Of a stretch of 64,000 nt of DNA, positions 37,397 through 48,013 are shown in pieces. Position numbers and translations under genes: made by a program. The notes below the pieces were generated by a model that searched no databases, was not told the DNA's origin, and saw only the letters and a list, made by a program, of their open reading frames with translations. Origin of the DNA: Microtetraspora glauca (lineage in GTDB: Bacteria > Actinomycetota > Actinomycetes > Streptomycetales > Streptomycetaceae); the NCBI GenBank assembly GCA_000721275.1, contig JOFO01000003.1, positions 124,001 through 188,000 of the forward strand, given 5' to 3'. How positions within the stretch are numbered: position 1 is the first letter of the stretch; every line of letters starts with the position of its first letter.

Positions 37397-39310
37397 TCAG
37401 CCGGTGGACGACGGGCTCGTGGAGGGGGCCGCCGACGGGGTCGCTGAGGCCGTCGTGGACTCCGGCGCGCTGGGCGTGGGGTCGGTCGTCGGGGCCGGGT
37501 CCGGGGTCGGCTCGGTCGTGGGCGGCTGGGTGGGGGCCGGGGCGGTGACGGTGAGCGTGAGCTTCAGGGTGCCGCCGCCGGGCGCGGTGAGCCAGAGGAC
37601 GTACTCGCCGTCCTTCTCGCCGGCCACGAGGTCGGTGAGGGTCAGGCGGCCCTGGGAGTCGGTCTTCACGACCTTGGTGCGGATCGGGTTGCCCGCGGGG
37701 TCCTTGCCGAAGGAGGGGCCGTCGGCGCTCTGGGTCGCCGCGGCCGTCGAGTCGGCGACCACCGCGGTGACGGTGACGCCGGCGGCGAGCGCGCCGGCGA
37801 GGCGGGCCTCGACGGTGACGGGGCCGTAGCCGGCGCCGGTGCGGGCGGTCAGGGCGGTGTCGCCGGTCCGGGCGAGGGCGTCGGCCTTGCGGACCTCGAC
37901 GGTCGCCTTCAGTTCGGCGGCCGGCAGGGAGCGGCCGGGGACGGTGGCGCGGAGGGTGAAGGACCCGGCCTTCGCGCCGGCGCGGAGGGCGGGGGCCTTG
38001 GCGACGCCCCGCGCGTCCGAGGTGACGGTGACCGTGGTGGCGCCGGCGGGGAAGCGGGCGTCGGTGGTGGCGGGCAGTTCGAAGCGGACGCTGACGCCGG
38101 CGACCGGGCGGCCCGCGGTGTCCACGGCGGTGACGGTCGCGGCCTGCGCGAAGGTGCTGTCGGTGACCGCGGTCAGCGCCGCCGTGCCGGGCGTGAGGCG
38201 GGAGACCCGGAGCGTCGGCGGGACCTCGACGGGCTTGCCGGCCGGCGGGCGGGTCGGGTCGGTGGTTGGCGGGTTCGACGGCCGGGTCGGCTGGGTGGGC
38301 TTCGGCGACGGCGTGGGCGACGTCGGCGGTGTCGTCGGGGCCGGCTCGGTGGGCTTCGTCGACGGCTTGCCCTGGGACGGGCCGGTGCTCGGGGACGGGG
38401 AGCCGGTCGGGTCGGGGCCGGACGGACGGACGGTCCTGCCGCCGGTCGGCCGGTCGCTGCGGTCGACCGGGAGGACGCCGGTGCCGTCCGGGACGGTGTG
38501 GGCGCCGCGTCCGTAGTAGTCGAACCAGGAGAGGACGGTGTTCAGGTACTCGGTGGAGCGGTTGTAGCTGAGGATCGCCCGGTCGAGGTCGGCCTTGATG
38601 GCCAGGTTCCGGTCCCCGGCGCACAGGTACATGCCGGCGGCCTGGGCGGCGTCGTAGATGTTGTTGGGGTCCTTCTTCCCGTCGCCGTTGGCGTCCTGGC
38701 CCCAGGAGGCCCAGGTGGACGGGATGAACTGCATGGGGCCGACGGCGCGGTCGTGGGTGGTGTCGCCGTCGAAGGCGCCGTCGTCGGTGTCGGAGATGTT
38801 GGCGAAGCCGACGCCGTTGAGGACCGGGCCGAGGATCGGGGAGAGGGTGGTGCCGTTGCCGTCGACCCGGCCGCCGCGGGCCTGGCCGGACTCGACCTTG
38901 CCGATGCCGGCGAGGAGCTGCCACGGCAGGTTGCAGGTGGGGTCGGTGGCCCGAACCGACGCCTCGGCGCGGCGGTAGGCGGCGAGCACCGTCGCGGGTA
39001 TGCCGGCCGCGGCGGGGCCGGTGACGACCGGCAGCTGCGGCGAGACCGGCAGCATGCCGGGCAGGTTCGGCGGGTTCAGCGGCGGCAGGTCGGTGTAGTA
39101 CGGCGAGTCGCCGGTCGCCGAGCCGCCGTTGACGCCGCCGGCCGGGCTGGTGGCGTCGCCGGCGCCGATCGCCTGGTCGCCGTTGAGGTTGTCGGTCGGC
39201 GGCGGGATCGCTCCCGGACCCTGCGACGCGGCGAGCGCCGCGACCGCGGCCGCCACGATCGCTCCACTCGTGGCGCCCCTGCGCAGGCGGCGGCCGAATT
39301 GCGCTGCCAT
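37397..39310 (-). CDS. Secreted lytic transglycosylase with Ig-like repeats
   Basis: A 637-aa exported cell-wall enzyme. Signal peptide residues 1-30. Residues 95-280 are an SLT/MltB-type muramidase domain: WQLLAGIGKVESGQ carries the catalytic Glu, followed by DRAVGPMQFIPSTWASWG and an EF-hand-like DANGDGKKDPNN. A Pro/Thr/Ser-rich linker (about 290-370) leads to two Big-1/Ig-like domains (370-600) and a second Thr/Pro tail. It should cut glycan strands during growth or sporulation; the tail may bind or span the wall. ATG 39310 has GGGGAGGGG upstream. A TAGGGT -10-like element (about 39370-39375, minus strand) is the likely promoter. Confidence 0.9.
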   Translation of the reverse strand: MAAQFGRRLRRGATSGAIVAAAVAALAASQGPGAIPPPTDNLNGDQAIGAGDATSPAGGVNGGSATGDSPYYTDLPPLNPPNLPGMLPVSPQLPVVTGPAAAGIPATVLAAYRRAEASVRATDPTCNLPWQLLAGIGKVESGQARGGRVDGNGTTLSPILGPVLNGVGFANISDTDDGAFDGDTTHDRAVGPMQFIPSTWASWGQDANGDGKKDPNNIYDAAQAAGMYLCAGDRNLAIKADLDRAILSYNRSTEYLNTVLSWFDYYGRGAHTVPDGTGVLPVDRSDRPTGGRTVRPSGPDPTGSPSPSTGPSQGKPSTKPTEPAPTTPPTSPTPSPKPTQPTRPSNPPTTDPTRPPAGKPVEVPPTLRVSRLTPGTAALTAVTDSTFAQAATVTAVDTAGRPVAGVSVRFELPATTDARFPAGATTVTVTSDARGVAKAPALRAGAKAGSFTLRATVPGRSLPAAELKATVEVRKADALARTGDTALTARTGAGYGPVTVEARLAGALAAGVTVTAVVADSTAAATQSADGPSFGKDPAGNPIRTKVVKTDSQGRLTLTDLVAGEKDGEYVLWLTAPGGGTLKLTLTVTAPAPTQPPTTEPTPDPAPTTDPTPSAPESTTASATPSAAPSTSPSSTG

Positions 39311-39564
39311 ACCGTGCTCCCCTCCCCGGATCGACTGCGGCCGCACGCTCCCCGCGCGTGGCCTCAGGCGACCCTATGCGATGTCCGTAACACAGAACAC
39401 CAGCAGCTGACCGGGTTTCACGCTTTCGTCACCCCTTGGTCTCCCGGTGGCCGGACACGGAGGTCCGCGCTCCGGGGTCCGGGGGGTCGGCGGGGAACCG
39501 CGCGGGCGGCGCGGTACCTCTTGTCGTGCGGGCCGATCATCCGTACGACCGGGAGGTTCCCTCC

Positions 39565-40599
39565 GTGCCCTTCACCTTGAGCCACGCCGCCGCCGTCCTG
39601 CCCGGACTGCGGCGGGACGGCACGGCGCGCGGACCGCTCGTCGCCTCCGCCCTGGTCGCCGGCAGCTTCGCACCGGACCTCACCTACTACGCGGCGACGG
39701 CGCTGCCCGGGGCGATGGAGTTCGGGGACGTGACCCACTCCCCCGCCGGGATCGTCACCGTCGACGTGCTCCTCGCCGCCGTCCTGGTGGGGCTCTGGCT
39801 GACGGTCCGTGAGCCGCTGGTGGGGCTGCTGCCGGAGCGGTGGCGCGGGCCGGTGCACACGGTGGTGCGCGGCCGGCCGTGGCGCGGCCGGCCGTGGCGC
39901 GGCCGGCCGTGGCGCGGCCGGCACCCGGCCGCGCTGGCCCTGGCGTTCGCCGGGTCGGCGGCGATCGGCGCGGCCACGCACGTCGTCTGGGACACCTTCA
40001 CCCACATCGACCGGTGGGGCACCCGGACCCTCCCGTTCCTGGCGGAGGTGGTGGCCGGGTTCCCGGTCTACCTGTACGCGCAGTACGGGGGTTCGGCGCT
40101 GGCGCTGGGGCTGCTCGGCTGGTTCACGGCCCGGGCGCTGCGGTCGGTGCCGGCCGGGACGCGGGCGTCCGCCGACGTGCCCGTGCCGGGGCGGCGCGGG
40201 CGGCGGGCGGCGCTGCTGCTCATCGGGGGCTGCGTGCTGGCCGGGATCGCGCACCGGGTGCTGCGCTGGGCGGCGTACTGGGGCTGGGACCGGATCGAGA
40301 ACCCCCTCGACATCATCCCGACCGCCTGTTTCGGGGCGGGCGCGGGGCTCTTCGCGGGACTGCTGCTGTACGGGCTCGCCGCCCGGCTACGAGGCCCGGG
40401 GGCGGCCCGGCGGCGAGGTTCGGAAGCCGCCCGGCGGCGAGGTCCGGGAGCGGCCCGGCGGCCAGGTTCGGAAGCCGCCCGGCGGCGAGGTCCGGGAGCG
40501 GCGCCCGTCCCCGGTCCGGAGGCGTCGGCGGAAGGAGACCCGGCCGGCCGTACGGAGCGCTCCCGTCCGGGCGTTCGCCGATCCGGGACTCCGGGGTGA
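39565..40599 (+). CDS. DUF4184-family membrane protein with repeat-derived tail
   Basis: A 344-aa membrane protein with about six hydrophobic segments. It starts PFTLSHAAAVLPG, the DUF4184 signature; HVVWDTFTHIDRWG with its His/Asp residues is also conserved. The family is widespread in actinobacteria and unrelated in role to anything known. The GTG start is 8 nt after GGGAGG. Residues 103-118 carry three GRPWR repeats from a 15-bp tandem, and the C-terminal 70 residues are an Arg/Gly/Ala-rich tail encoded by a 24-bp tandem. The final 287 bp are also coding on the other strand for the serine hydrolase. Confidence 0.85.
   Translation: MPFTLSHAAAVLPGLRRDGTARGPLVASALVAGSFAPDLTYYAATALPGAMEFGDVTHSPAGIVTVDVLLAAVLVGLWLTVREPLVGLLPERWRGPVHTVVRGRPWRGRPWRGRPWRGRHPAALALAFAGSAAIGAATHVVWDTFTHIDRWGTRTLPFLAEVVAGFPVYLYAQYGGSALALGLLGWFTARALRSVPAGTRASADVPVPGRRGRRAALLLIGGCVLAGIAHRVLRWAAYWGWDRIENPLDIIPTACFGAGAGLFAGLLLYGLAARLRGPGAARRRGSEAARRRGPGAARRPGSEAARRRGPGAAPVPGPEASAEGDPAGRTERSRPGVRRSGTPG
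39871..39922 (+). repeat. 15-bp tandem repeat inside the DUF4184 gene
   Basis: Three identical copies of GGCCGGCCGTGGCGC (39871-39885, 39886-39900, 39901-39915) plus 7 nt of a fourth. In frame, each encodes GRPWR, giving a basic loop between membrane segments. Confidence 0.95.
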
Positions 40600-41446
40600 A
40601 GCCGCGGGCGGCGGGGGTGCCGGAGAGCCGGCGGTGGACGGCGGCGGCGACCCGCTCCAGCGTGCGGACGCCCGTCGCCATGGACGGCTGGTCATGGCTG
40701 AGGAGGGCCATCCGGTAGTCGACGGTCCGCGCGGCGGAGCCCGTACCGCGGACGATGCCGACGCTGTGGACGCGCCAGCCGTGGGTGGCGCGGGGCAGCC
40801 AGCCGTTCTTGAGGTGCACCCTCACCGTGCGGGGCGCGCCGGCGGTGACGCCCCACGCCTGGCTCGCCACGACCCGGCCCATGAGGGTGAGGGCCCGGGG
40901 GTGGCGGGAGACGGCGGCGAGCAGGGCGAGCTGATCGCGGGCGGTGGTGCGGGTGAGGCCCCAGTAGCGGTCGTGGCCGGGGACGGTGTCGCGGGCACCG
41001 GCCTCGCGCAGGACGCGGTCGAGGCGGGCGCGGGAGAGGCCCCGCCAGAGCGCGCCGGCCGCGTCGTTGTCGGAACGGGTGATCATCGCCTCCAGGCGCT
41101 GCGATTCCAGGGCCGTGGGCGCCCGGCCGAGCTCCGCGGCGCGGCCGAGGACGGCGTGCATGATCAGGACCTTGGCGACGCTGGCGGCGTCGTACGGCCG
41201 GGTGTCGCCGAGCCGGCAGCGCAGGCCGCGCGCGGGCTCGTGGACGGCGACGGCGACCGTGCCGGCGCGGCCGTCGAGCGCGGCGGTGACGTCCCGGGAG
41301 AGCCCGGCGGCGAGGGCCGGATCGCGGGTCGAGGAGCAGACGGCGGGCGCCCGCTGCGCCTCGGCGGGCAGGGCGGCGGCGAGGGTGCCGAGCAGGGCGC
41401 CGCACAGGGCCCAGCCGCGCAGCCGGGGGCGGCGGATGATGATCAC
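40313..41446 (-). CDS. Class A beta-lactamase-like serine hydrolase
   Basis: A 377-aa exported protein. Signal peptide residues 1-30 (RRPRLRGWALCGALLGTLAA). The penicillin-recognising fold is seen in SVAK (nucleophile Ser in DAASVAKVLI, near residue 88), SDN (ITRSDNDAAG) and KNG in place of KTG. A full Glu166-type omega loop is not obvious, so real beta-lactam hydrolysis is uncertain. The GTG follows GAGACT by 5 nt (leaderless). The C-terminal 90 residues are unusual: five copies of an 8-residue repeat of the type LPDLAAGR, from a 24-bp tandem that is also coding on the plus strand. Confidence 0.85.
   Translation of the reverse strand: MIIIRRPRLRGWALCGALLGTLAAALPAEAQRAPAVCSSTRDPALAAGLSRDVTAALDGRAGTVAVAVHEPARGLRCRLGDTRPYDAASVAKVLIMHAVLGRAAELGRAPTALESQRLEAMITRSDNDAAGALWRGLSRARLDRVLREAGARDTVPGHDRYWGLTRTTARDQLALLAAVSRHPRALTLMGRVVASQAWGVTAGAPRTVRVHLKNGWLPRATHGWRVHSVGIVRGTGSAARTVDYRMALLSHDQPSMATGVRTLERVAAAVHRRLSGTPAARGFTPESRIGERPDGSAPYGRPGLLPPTPPDRGRAPLPDLAAGRLPNLAAGPLPDLAAGRLPNLAAGPPPGLVAGRRARTAAVPRRAPRPPRNRRSG
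40390..40509. repeat. 24-bp tandem repeat, five copies, coding on both strands
   Basis: Units at 40390, 40414, 40438, 40462 and 40486, each 24 bp. Units 2 and 4 (CGAGGTTCGGAAGCCGCC type) and units 3 and 5 (CGAGGTCCGGGAGCGGC type) are near-identical, so the array is really a 48-bp higher-order repeat. Plus-strand reading gives RGSEAARR/RGPGAARR; minus-strand reading gives LPNLAAGP/LPDLAAGR. Confidence 0.95.
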
Positions 41447-41507
41447 ACCCCAGTCTCGGGAGCGCTCCCGCCGGCCCGCCCTCCGGCTGCTCCACCTGGC
41501 GCACACG

Positions 41508-41545
41508 CCGGTGGCCGCACCCCGTCGCGGGGGTGCGGCCACCGG
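41508..41545 (-). terminator. Terminator of polA
   Basis: A perfect 16-bp stem (41508-41523 with 41530-41545, arm CCGGTGGCCGCACCCC) and 6-nt loop, 27 bp past the polA stop. Confidence 0.85.
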
Positions 41546-41572
41546 TGGAGCGGCACGGGGAGTGCCGCGGGG

Positions 41573-44284
41573 TCAGTGCGCGGCGGAGTCCCAGTCCGGG
41601 CCGACGCCGACGGACACGTCGAGCGGGGCGCGGAGGTCGGCGGCGGCCGACATCTGCTCGCGGACCAGGGCCTCGACCCGCTCGCGCTCGCCGGGGGCGA
41701 TCTCCAGCACGATTTCGTCGTGGACCTGGAGGAGCATCCGGGAGGTGAGGCCGGCCTCGGTGAGGGCCCGGTCGACGCCCAGCATGGCGACCTTGACGAT
41801 GTCGGCGGCGGTGCCCTGGATGGGGGCGTTCAGCGCCATCCGCTCGGCTGCCTCGCGGCGCTGGCGGTTGTCGCTGTTGAGGTCCGGCAGGTAGCGGCGG
41901 CGGCCGAGCATGGTCTCGGTGTAGCCGGTGGCGCGGGCCTCGTCGACGACCCGGCGCAGGTAGTCCCGCACCCCGCCGAAGCGCTCGAAGTAGGTGTCCA
42001 TCAGGACGCGGGCCTCGGCCGGGTCGATGTTCAGCTGCTGCGAGAGGCCGAAGGCGGACAGGCCGTAGGCGAGGCCGTACGACATGGCCTTGATCTTGCG
42101 GCGCATCTCGGCGTCGACGGCGGACCGCTCGACGCCGAACACCTGCGAGGCGACGGTGGTGTGCAGGTCCTCGCCGGAGGTGAACGCCTCGATCAGGCCC
42201 TCGTCCTCGGAGAGGTGGGCCATGACGCGCAGCTCGATCTGGCTGTAGTCGGCGGTCATCAGGGACTCGAAGCCCTCGCCGACGACGAAGCCGTGCCGGA
42301 TGGCGCGGCCCTCGTCCGTCCGCACCGGCACGTTCTGCAGGTTGGGGTCGGTGGAGGAGAGGCGGCCGGTGGCGGCGACGGTCTGGCTGAAGGTGGTGTG
42401 GATCCGGCCGTCGGCGGCGATGGTCTTGATCAGGCCCTCGACGGTGGAGCGCAGCCGGGCCTGCTCGCGGTGGCGGAGCATGATGACCGGCAGCTCGTGC
42501 TCGGTCTGGCCGGCCAGCCAGGCGAGCGCGTCGGCGTCCGTGGTGTAGCCGGTCTTGGTCTTCTTGGTCTTCGGGAGGTTCAGCTCGCCGAAGAAGACCT
42601 CCTGGAGCTGCTTGGGCGAGCCGAGGTTGAACTCGTGGCCGACGGAGGCGTGGGCCTCCTTGACGGCCTGCTGCACGGCCCCGGCGAACTGCTGCTCCAT
42701 GGCCTCCAGGTGGTCGCGGTCGGCGGCGATGCCGTGCCGCTCCAGGCGGGCGAGGAGGACGGAGGTGGGCAGCTCCACGTCGTGCAGCAGCCCGCGGGCG
42801 CCGACCTCGTCCAGCTTGGACTCGAAGGCGGTGCCGAGGTCGAGGACCGCGCGGGCCTGGGTCATCAGCGCCTCGGCCTCGGCGTGGTCGTCGGCGCCGA
42901 AGGCGAGCTGCCCCTCGGAGGCGGCGGCGGGGGCGAGCTCGCGGCCGAGGTACTCCAGGGAGAGGGCGTCCAGCGCGAAGGAGCGGCGGCCGGGCTTGAC
43001 CAGGTACGCGGCGAGCGCGGTGTCCATGGTGACGCCGGCGACGCTCCAGCCGTGCTCGGGGAAGACCCGCATCGCGCCCTTGGCGTTGTGCAGGACCTTC
43101 GGCCGCTCCGGGTCGGCGAGCCAGGCGGACCAGGCCCGCTCGTCGGCCTCGTCCAGCTCGCTCGGGTCGAACCAGGCGGCCTCGCCGCCGGGGCCGGCCA
43201 GGGCGACCTCGGAGACGCTGCCGGTGCCCAGCGCCCAGCTGTCGACGGTGGCGACGCCGAGGGGCTGCCCGCCGTGGGCGGCCAGCCAGGGCGCCAGCTC
43301 GCCGGAGCCGAGGACGGTGAAGTCCAGCTCGACGCCGGGGGCGGGGGCCGGCGCGGCCTCCTCGGCGGAGCCCGGGTCGACGGCGAGGAGGCGCTCGCGC
43401 AGCGAGGGGTTGCGGATCTCCAGGGTGTCGAGGAAGAGGGCGACGGCCTTGCGGTCGTACGGCGCGCGGGCCAGGTCGGCGACGGTCTTCGGCAGCTCGA
43501 CGTCCCGGACCATCTCGGTGAGCACGCGGTTGAGCTTGACGGACTCCAGGTGGTCCCGGAGGTTCTGCCCCGCCTTGCCCTTGACCTCGTCGACGCGCTC
43601 GACCAGCTCCGCGAAGGAGCCGAACTGGTTGATCCACTTGGCGGCGGTCTTCTCGCCGACGCCGGGGATGCCGGGCAGGTTGTCCGACGGGTCGCCGCGC
43701 AGCGCCGCGAAGTCGGGGTACTGGGAGGGGCTGAGGCCGTACTTCTCCTGCACCTTCTCCGGGGTGAAGCGGGTCAGCTCGGAGACGCCCTTGGTGGGGT
43801 ACAGCACCGTGGTGTGGTCGCTGACCAGCTGGAAGGAGTCCCGGTCGCCGGTGACGATCAGGACCTCGAAGCCCTCGGCCTCGGCCTGGGTCGCCAGGGT
43901 GGCGATGACGTCGTCGGCCTCGAAGCCGTCGACGGCGAACCGCGGCGCGTTCATCGCGTCGAGGAGTTCGCCGATCAGCTCCACCTGCCCCTTGAACTCG
44001 TCGGGGGTCTTGGAGCGGTTCGCCTTGTACTCGGGGAACTCCGTCGAGCGCCACGTCTTGCGGGACACGTCGAACGCGACGGCGAAGTGCGTGGGCGCCT
44101 CGTCGCGCAGGGTGTTCGCCAGCATGGACGCGAAGCCGTAGATCGCGTTGGTGGGCTGCCCGGTCGCGGTGGTGAAGTTCTCCGCGGGCAGCGCGAAGAA
44201 CGCCCGGTACGCGAGCGAGTGCCCGTCCATGAGGAGCAGGCGGGGACGGGTGTCTGCGGGGTTCTTCGATGCTGTCTCGGCCAC
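41573..44284 (-). CDS. polA: DNA polymerase I
   Basis: Gap-filling and primer-removing polymerase, 903 aa. The 5'-3' exonuclease (residues 14-300) has MDGHSLAYRAFF and GFEADDVIATLA. The middle domain has the proofreading fold but not its catalytic acids: the Exo I position reads GVATVDSWALG and Exo II HNAKGAMRV, so 3'-5' exonuclease activity is probably lost, as in other actinobacterial PolA. The polymerase has motif A ADYSQIELRVMAH, motif B RRKIKAMSYGLAYG and motif C LQVHDEIVLE. GTG 44284 is 6 nt after CAGGAT, leaderless, behind a RecA-NDp-like promoter. Confidence 0.97.
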   Translation of the reverse strand: MAETASKNPADTRPRLLLMDGHSLAYRAFFALPAENFTTATGQPTNAIYGFASMLANTLRDEAPTHFAVAFDVSRKTWRSTEFPEYKANRSKTPDEFKGQVELIGELLDAMNAPRFAVDGFEADDVIATLATQAEAEGFEVLIVTGDRDSFQLVSDHTTVLYPTKGVSELTRFTPEKVQEKYGLSPSQYPDFAALRGDPSDNLPGIPGVGEKTAAKWINQFGSFAELVERVDEVKGKAGQNLRDHLESVKLNRVLTEMVRDVELPKTVADLARAPYDRKAVALFLDTLEIRNPSLRERLLAVDPGSAEEAAPAPAPGVELDFTVLGSGELAPWLAAHGGQPLGVATVDSWALGTGSVSEVALAGPGGEAAWFDPSELDEADERAWSAWLADPERPKVLHNAKGAMRVFPEHGWSVAGVTMDTALAAYLVKPGRRSFALDALSLEYLGRELAPAAASEGQLAFGADDHAEAEALMTQARAVLDLGTAFESKLDEVGARGLLHDVELPTSVLLARLERHGIAADRDHLEAMEQQFAGAVQQAVKEAHASVGHEFNLGSPKQLQEVFFGELNLPKTKKTKTGYTTDADALAWLAGQTEHELPVIMLRHREQARLRSTVEGLIKTIAADGRIHTTFSQTVAATGRLSSTDPNLQNVPVRTDEGRAIRHGFVVGEGFESLMTADYSQIELRVMAHLSEDEGLIEAFTSGEDLHTTVASQVFGVERSAVDAEMRRKIKAMSYGLAYGLSAFGLSQQLNIDPAEARVLMDTYFERFGGVRDYLRRVVDEARATGYTETMLGRRRYLPDLNSDNRQRREAAERMALNAPIQGTAADIVKVAMLGVDRALTEAGLTSRMLLQVHDEIVLEIAPGERERVEALVREQMSAAADLRAPLDVSVGVGPDWDSAAH

Positions 44285-44290
44285 ACGACG

Positions 44291-44313
44291 ATCCTGCCAC
44301 GGACCGCTGACAA
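44291..44313 (-). promoter_or_regulatory. RecA-NDp/PafBC-like promoter of polA
   Basis: On the minus strand TTGTCAGCG (44313-44305), 8 nt, then CAGGAT (44296-44291), 6 nt before the GTG. One mismatch in the nine upstream bases and T-to-C at the first base of the -10. Confidence 0.55.
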
Positions 44314-44341
44314 TCCCGTCCACACCGGCGGGGGTGCCGGA

Positions 44342-44364
44342 CTGTCGGTGGCGCGTGACAGGAT
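44342..44364 (+). promoter_or_regulatory. RecA-NDp/PafBC-like promoter before the FdhF/YdeP gene
   Basis: CTGTCGGTG (44342-44350), 8 nt, then CAGGAT (44359-44364). It diverges from the polA site, 28 bp away, and shares its CAGGAT. The start codon is about 48 nt past the expected transcript start. Confidence 0.5.
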
Positions 44365-44418
44365 CGGAGACGTACGCCGCACGATGATCGCCCAGGTGAT
44401 CGCTCAAGGGAGAGCGCG

Positions 44419-46707
<2,289 letters not shown>

Positions 46708-46771
46708 GCGCTTGCTCAGGGAGCGGGTGGGCGGACAGGATCAGCCGTACGAGGACGAACGGAGCCGGGCC

Positions 46772-47275
46772 ATGGGTGAGCAGCAGCATGTGAAGTTCCC
46801 GCAGGAGGTCATCGACGAGTACGCCGCGCTCGGCGTGGACCTGCCGGCGCTGTTCTCGGCGGGCCACCTCGGGAACCGGATGGGCGTGCAGATCCTGGAG
46901 GCGTCGGCGGAGCGGGTCGTCGGCACGATGCCGGTGGAGGGCAACACCCAGCCGTACGGGCTGCTGCACGGCGGCGCCTCGGCCGTGCTCGCGGAGACGC
47001 TGGGCTCTGTGGGGTCGATGCTGCACGGCGGCTCGTCCAAGATCGCGGTAGGCGTGGACCTGAACTGCACCCACCACCGCGGGGCCCGGAGCGGCCTGGT
47101 GACCGGTGTGGCGACGCCGGTGCACCGCGGGCGGTCGACGGCGACGTACGAGATCGTCATCAGCGACGAGGAGGGCCGCCGGGTCTGCTCGGCGCGCCTG
47201 ACCTGCATGCTGCGGGAGATCGGTCCGCTGGACGCGGGCAACCTGCCGCAGGAGGGCAAGATCGCCGGCGCCTGA
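46772..47275 (+). CDS. PaaI-family hotdog-fold thioesterase
   Basis: A 167-aa acyl-CoA thioesterase-like protein. The hotdog core runs through GNRMGVQILEASAERVVGTMPV, then QPYGLLHGGASAVLAETLGS (with the conserved HGG and acidic residue), GVDLNCTHHRGARSG and TATYEIVISDEEGRRVCSARLTC. Its substrate may be an aromatic or medium-chain acyl-CoA. The ATG at 46772 is 7 nt after GGAG. It ends in a clear terminator. Confidence 0.93.
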   Translation: MGEQQHVKFPQEVIDEYAALGVDLPALFSAGHLGNRMGVQILEASAERVVGTMPVEGNTQPYGLLHGGASAVLAETLGSVGSMLHGGSSKIAVGVDLNCTHHRGARSGLVTGVATPVHRGRSTATYEIVISDEEGRRVCSARLTCMLREIGPLDAGNLPQEGKIAGA

Positions 47276-47347
47276 GCCTGAGCCGGCATCTGAGCCGGCA
47301 CCGGCCCGCGCTGGGCCCGCACCGGCCGGCGCACCGGCACAGCACGC

Positions 47348-47387
47348 CCGGAGGGGGCGGTACGCGGAGGCGTACCGCCCCCTCCGG
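47348..47387 (+). terminator. Terminator after the thioesterase gene
   Basis: A perfect 18-bp stem (47348-47365 with 47370-47387, arm CCGGAGGGGGCGGTACGC) and 4-nt loop GGAG. Confidence 0.88.
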
Positions 47388-48013
47388 CGTTCCCGGTGAC
47401 GGGCCGCCAGGGGACGCGCGGTCACCATGCGCTTCAATTGCCGTCCTCCCGGGGCGGTTTCACGCCAGCCCCTCCCAACTCCCCAGCCTCGGAGGTACGT
47501 TCGAAAGCGAGGGGTTCCGGCCGCACCCGGGGGGCGTCCCGCGGCCGAGTCGCCACCCCTCCTTTCGTCACGCTCCGTGATCGTCACCAAGAGGCGCCGG
47601 CGGGGGTCCGGCGCTTGACATCCGTCCGCTCAGTTCGGGCGCCCCGTCCGATATCCGGAGAGCCGGCGAAGTTTCCCGTCAGTACCAAGATTCCCTCAAG
47701 CCCCTTAGCGGAACTGGGCGTTCTCAGCATGTGAACACCTTGTTACACGCCGCTATGCCCGGTTTTGGATGGACCTCTCAGCCCCGCTCCCCCCGTCGGC
47801 ATAACAAGACAGTCACATCCTTCACTCGCCGCTCCCCGACCCTCCCCACCTGCGCCTAGAGTCACCGCCAGTCACCGCGCCACTGGGCGCGACCTCGTGC
47901 ACGGCCTCGTACCAGCACTCAGTACGGCCCGGCAGTCACCAACGGCACCTCTTGCTCCGCAGCTCCACGGCACCGCCTCGGCAGAGGGGGCCGCGCCAGG
48001 GAAAGGACCCTTC
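47388..48013 (+). promoter_or_regulatory. Long upstream region of the liv operon
   Basis: About 626 bp without a supported gene; the coding potential of its small frames is poor and its base composition is lower in GC than the genes. It holds TTGACA at 47618-47623 with no clear -10, a near-palindrome GTGAACACCTTGTTACAC (47731-47748), the sequences CTTGTTA and TAACAAG as a widely spaced inverted pair (near 47739 and 47801), TAGAGT (47857-47862) as the best -10, and AGTCACCGC twice 10 bp apart (47860 and 47870). The likely transcript start is near 47870, giving a leader of about 145 nt. A regulatory role is inferred only from length and repeats. Confidence 0.5.

Noticed and set aside
39311..39430. 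A c-di-AMP (ydaO-type) riboswitch before the lytic transglycosylase
   Set aside because: Such switches often precede streptomycete wall hydrolases, but none of the conserved core is visible in this short leader.
40390..40509. A CRISPR array
   Set aside because: Units are contiguous 24-bp tandem copies without spacers and lie in coding sequence; no cas genes.
44148..44387. A small plus-strand gene overlapping the start of polA
   Set aside because: Antisense shadow of the polA N-terminus with no ribosome site or family similarity.
47396..47734. A 112-aa gene in the gap before livK
   Set aside because: Irregular codon use, Pro/Arg/Ser-rich product and no ribosome site.
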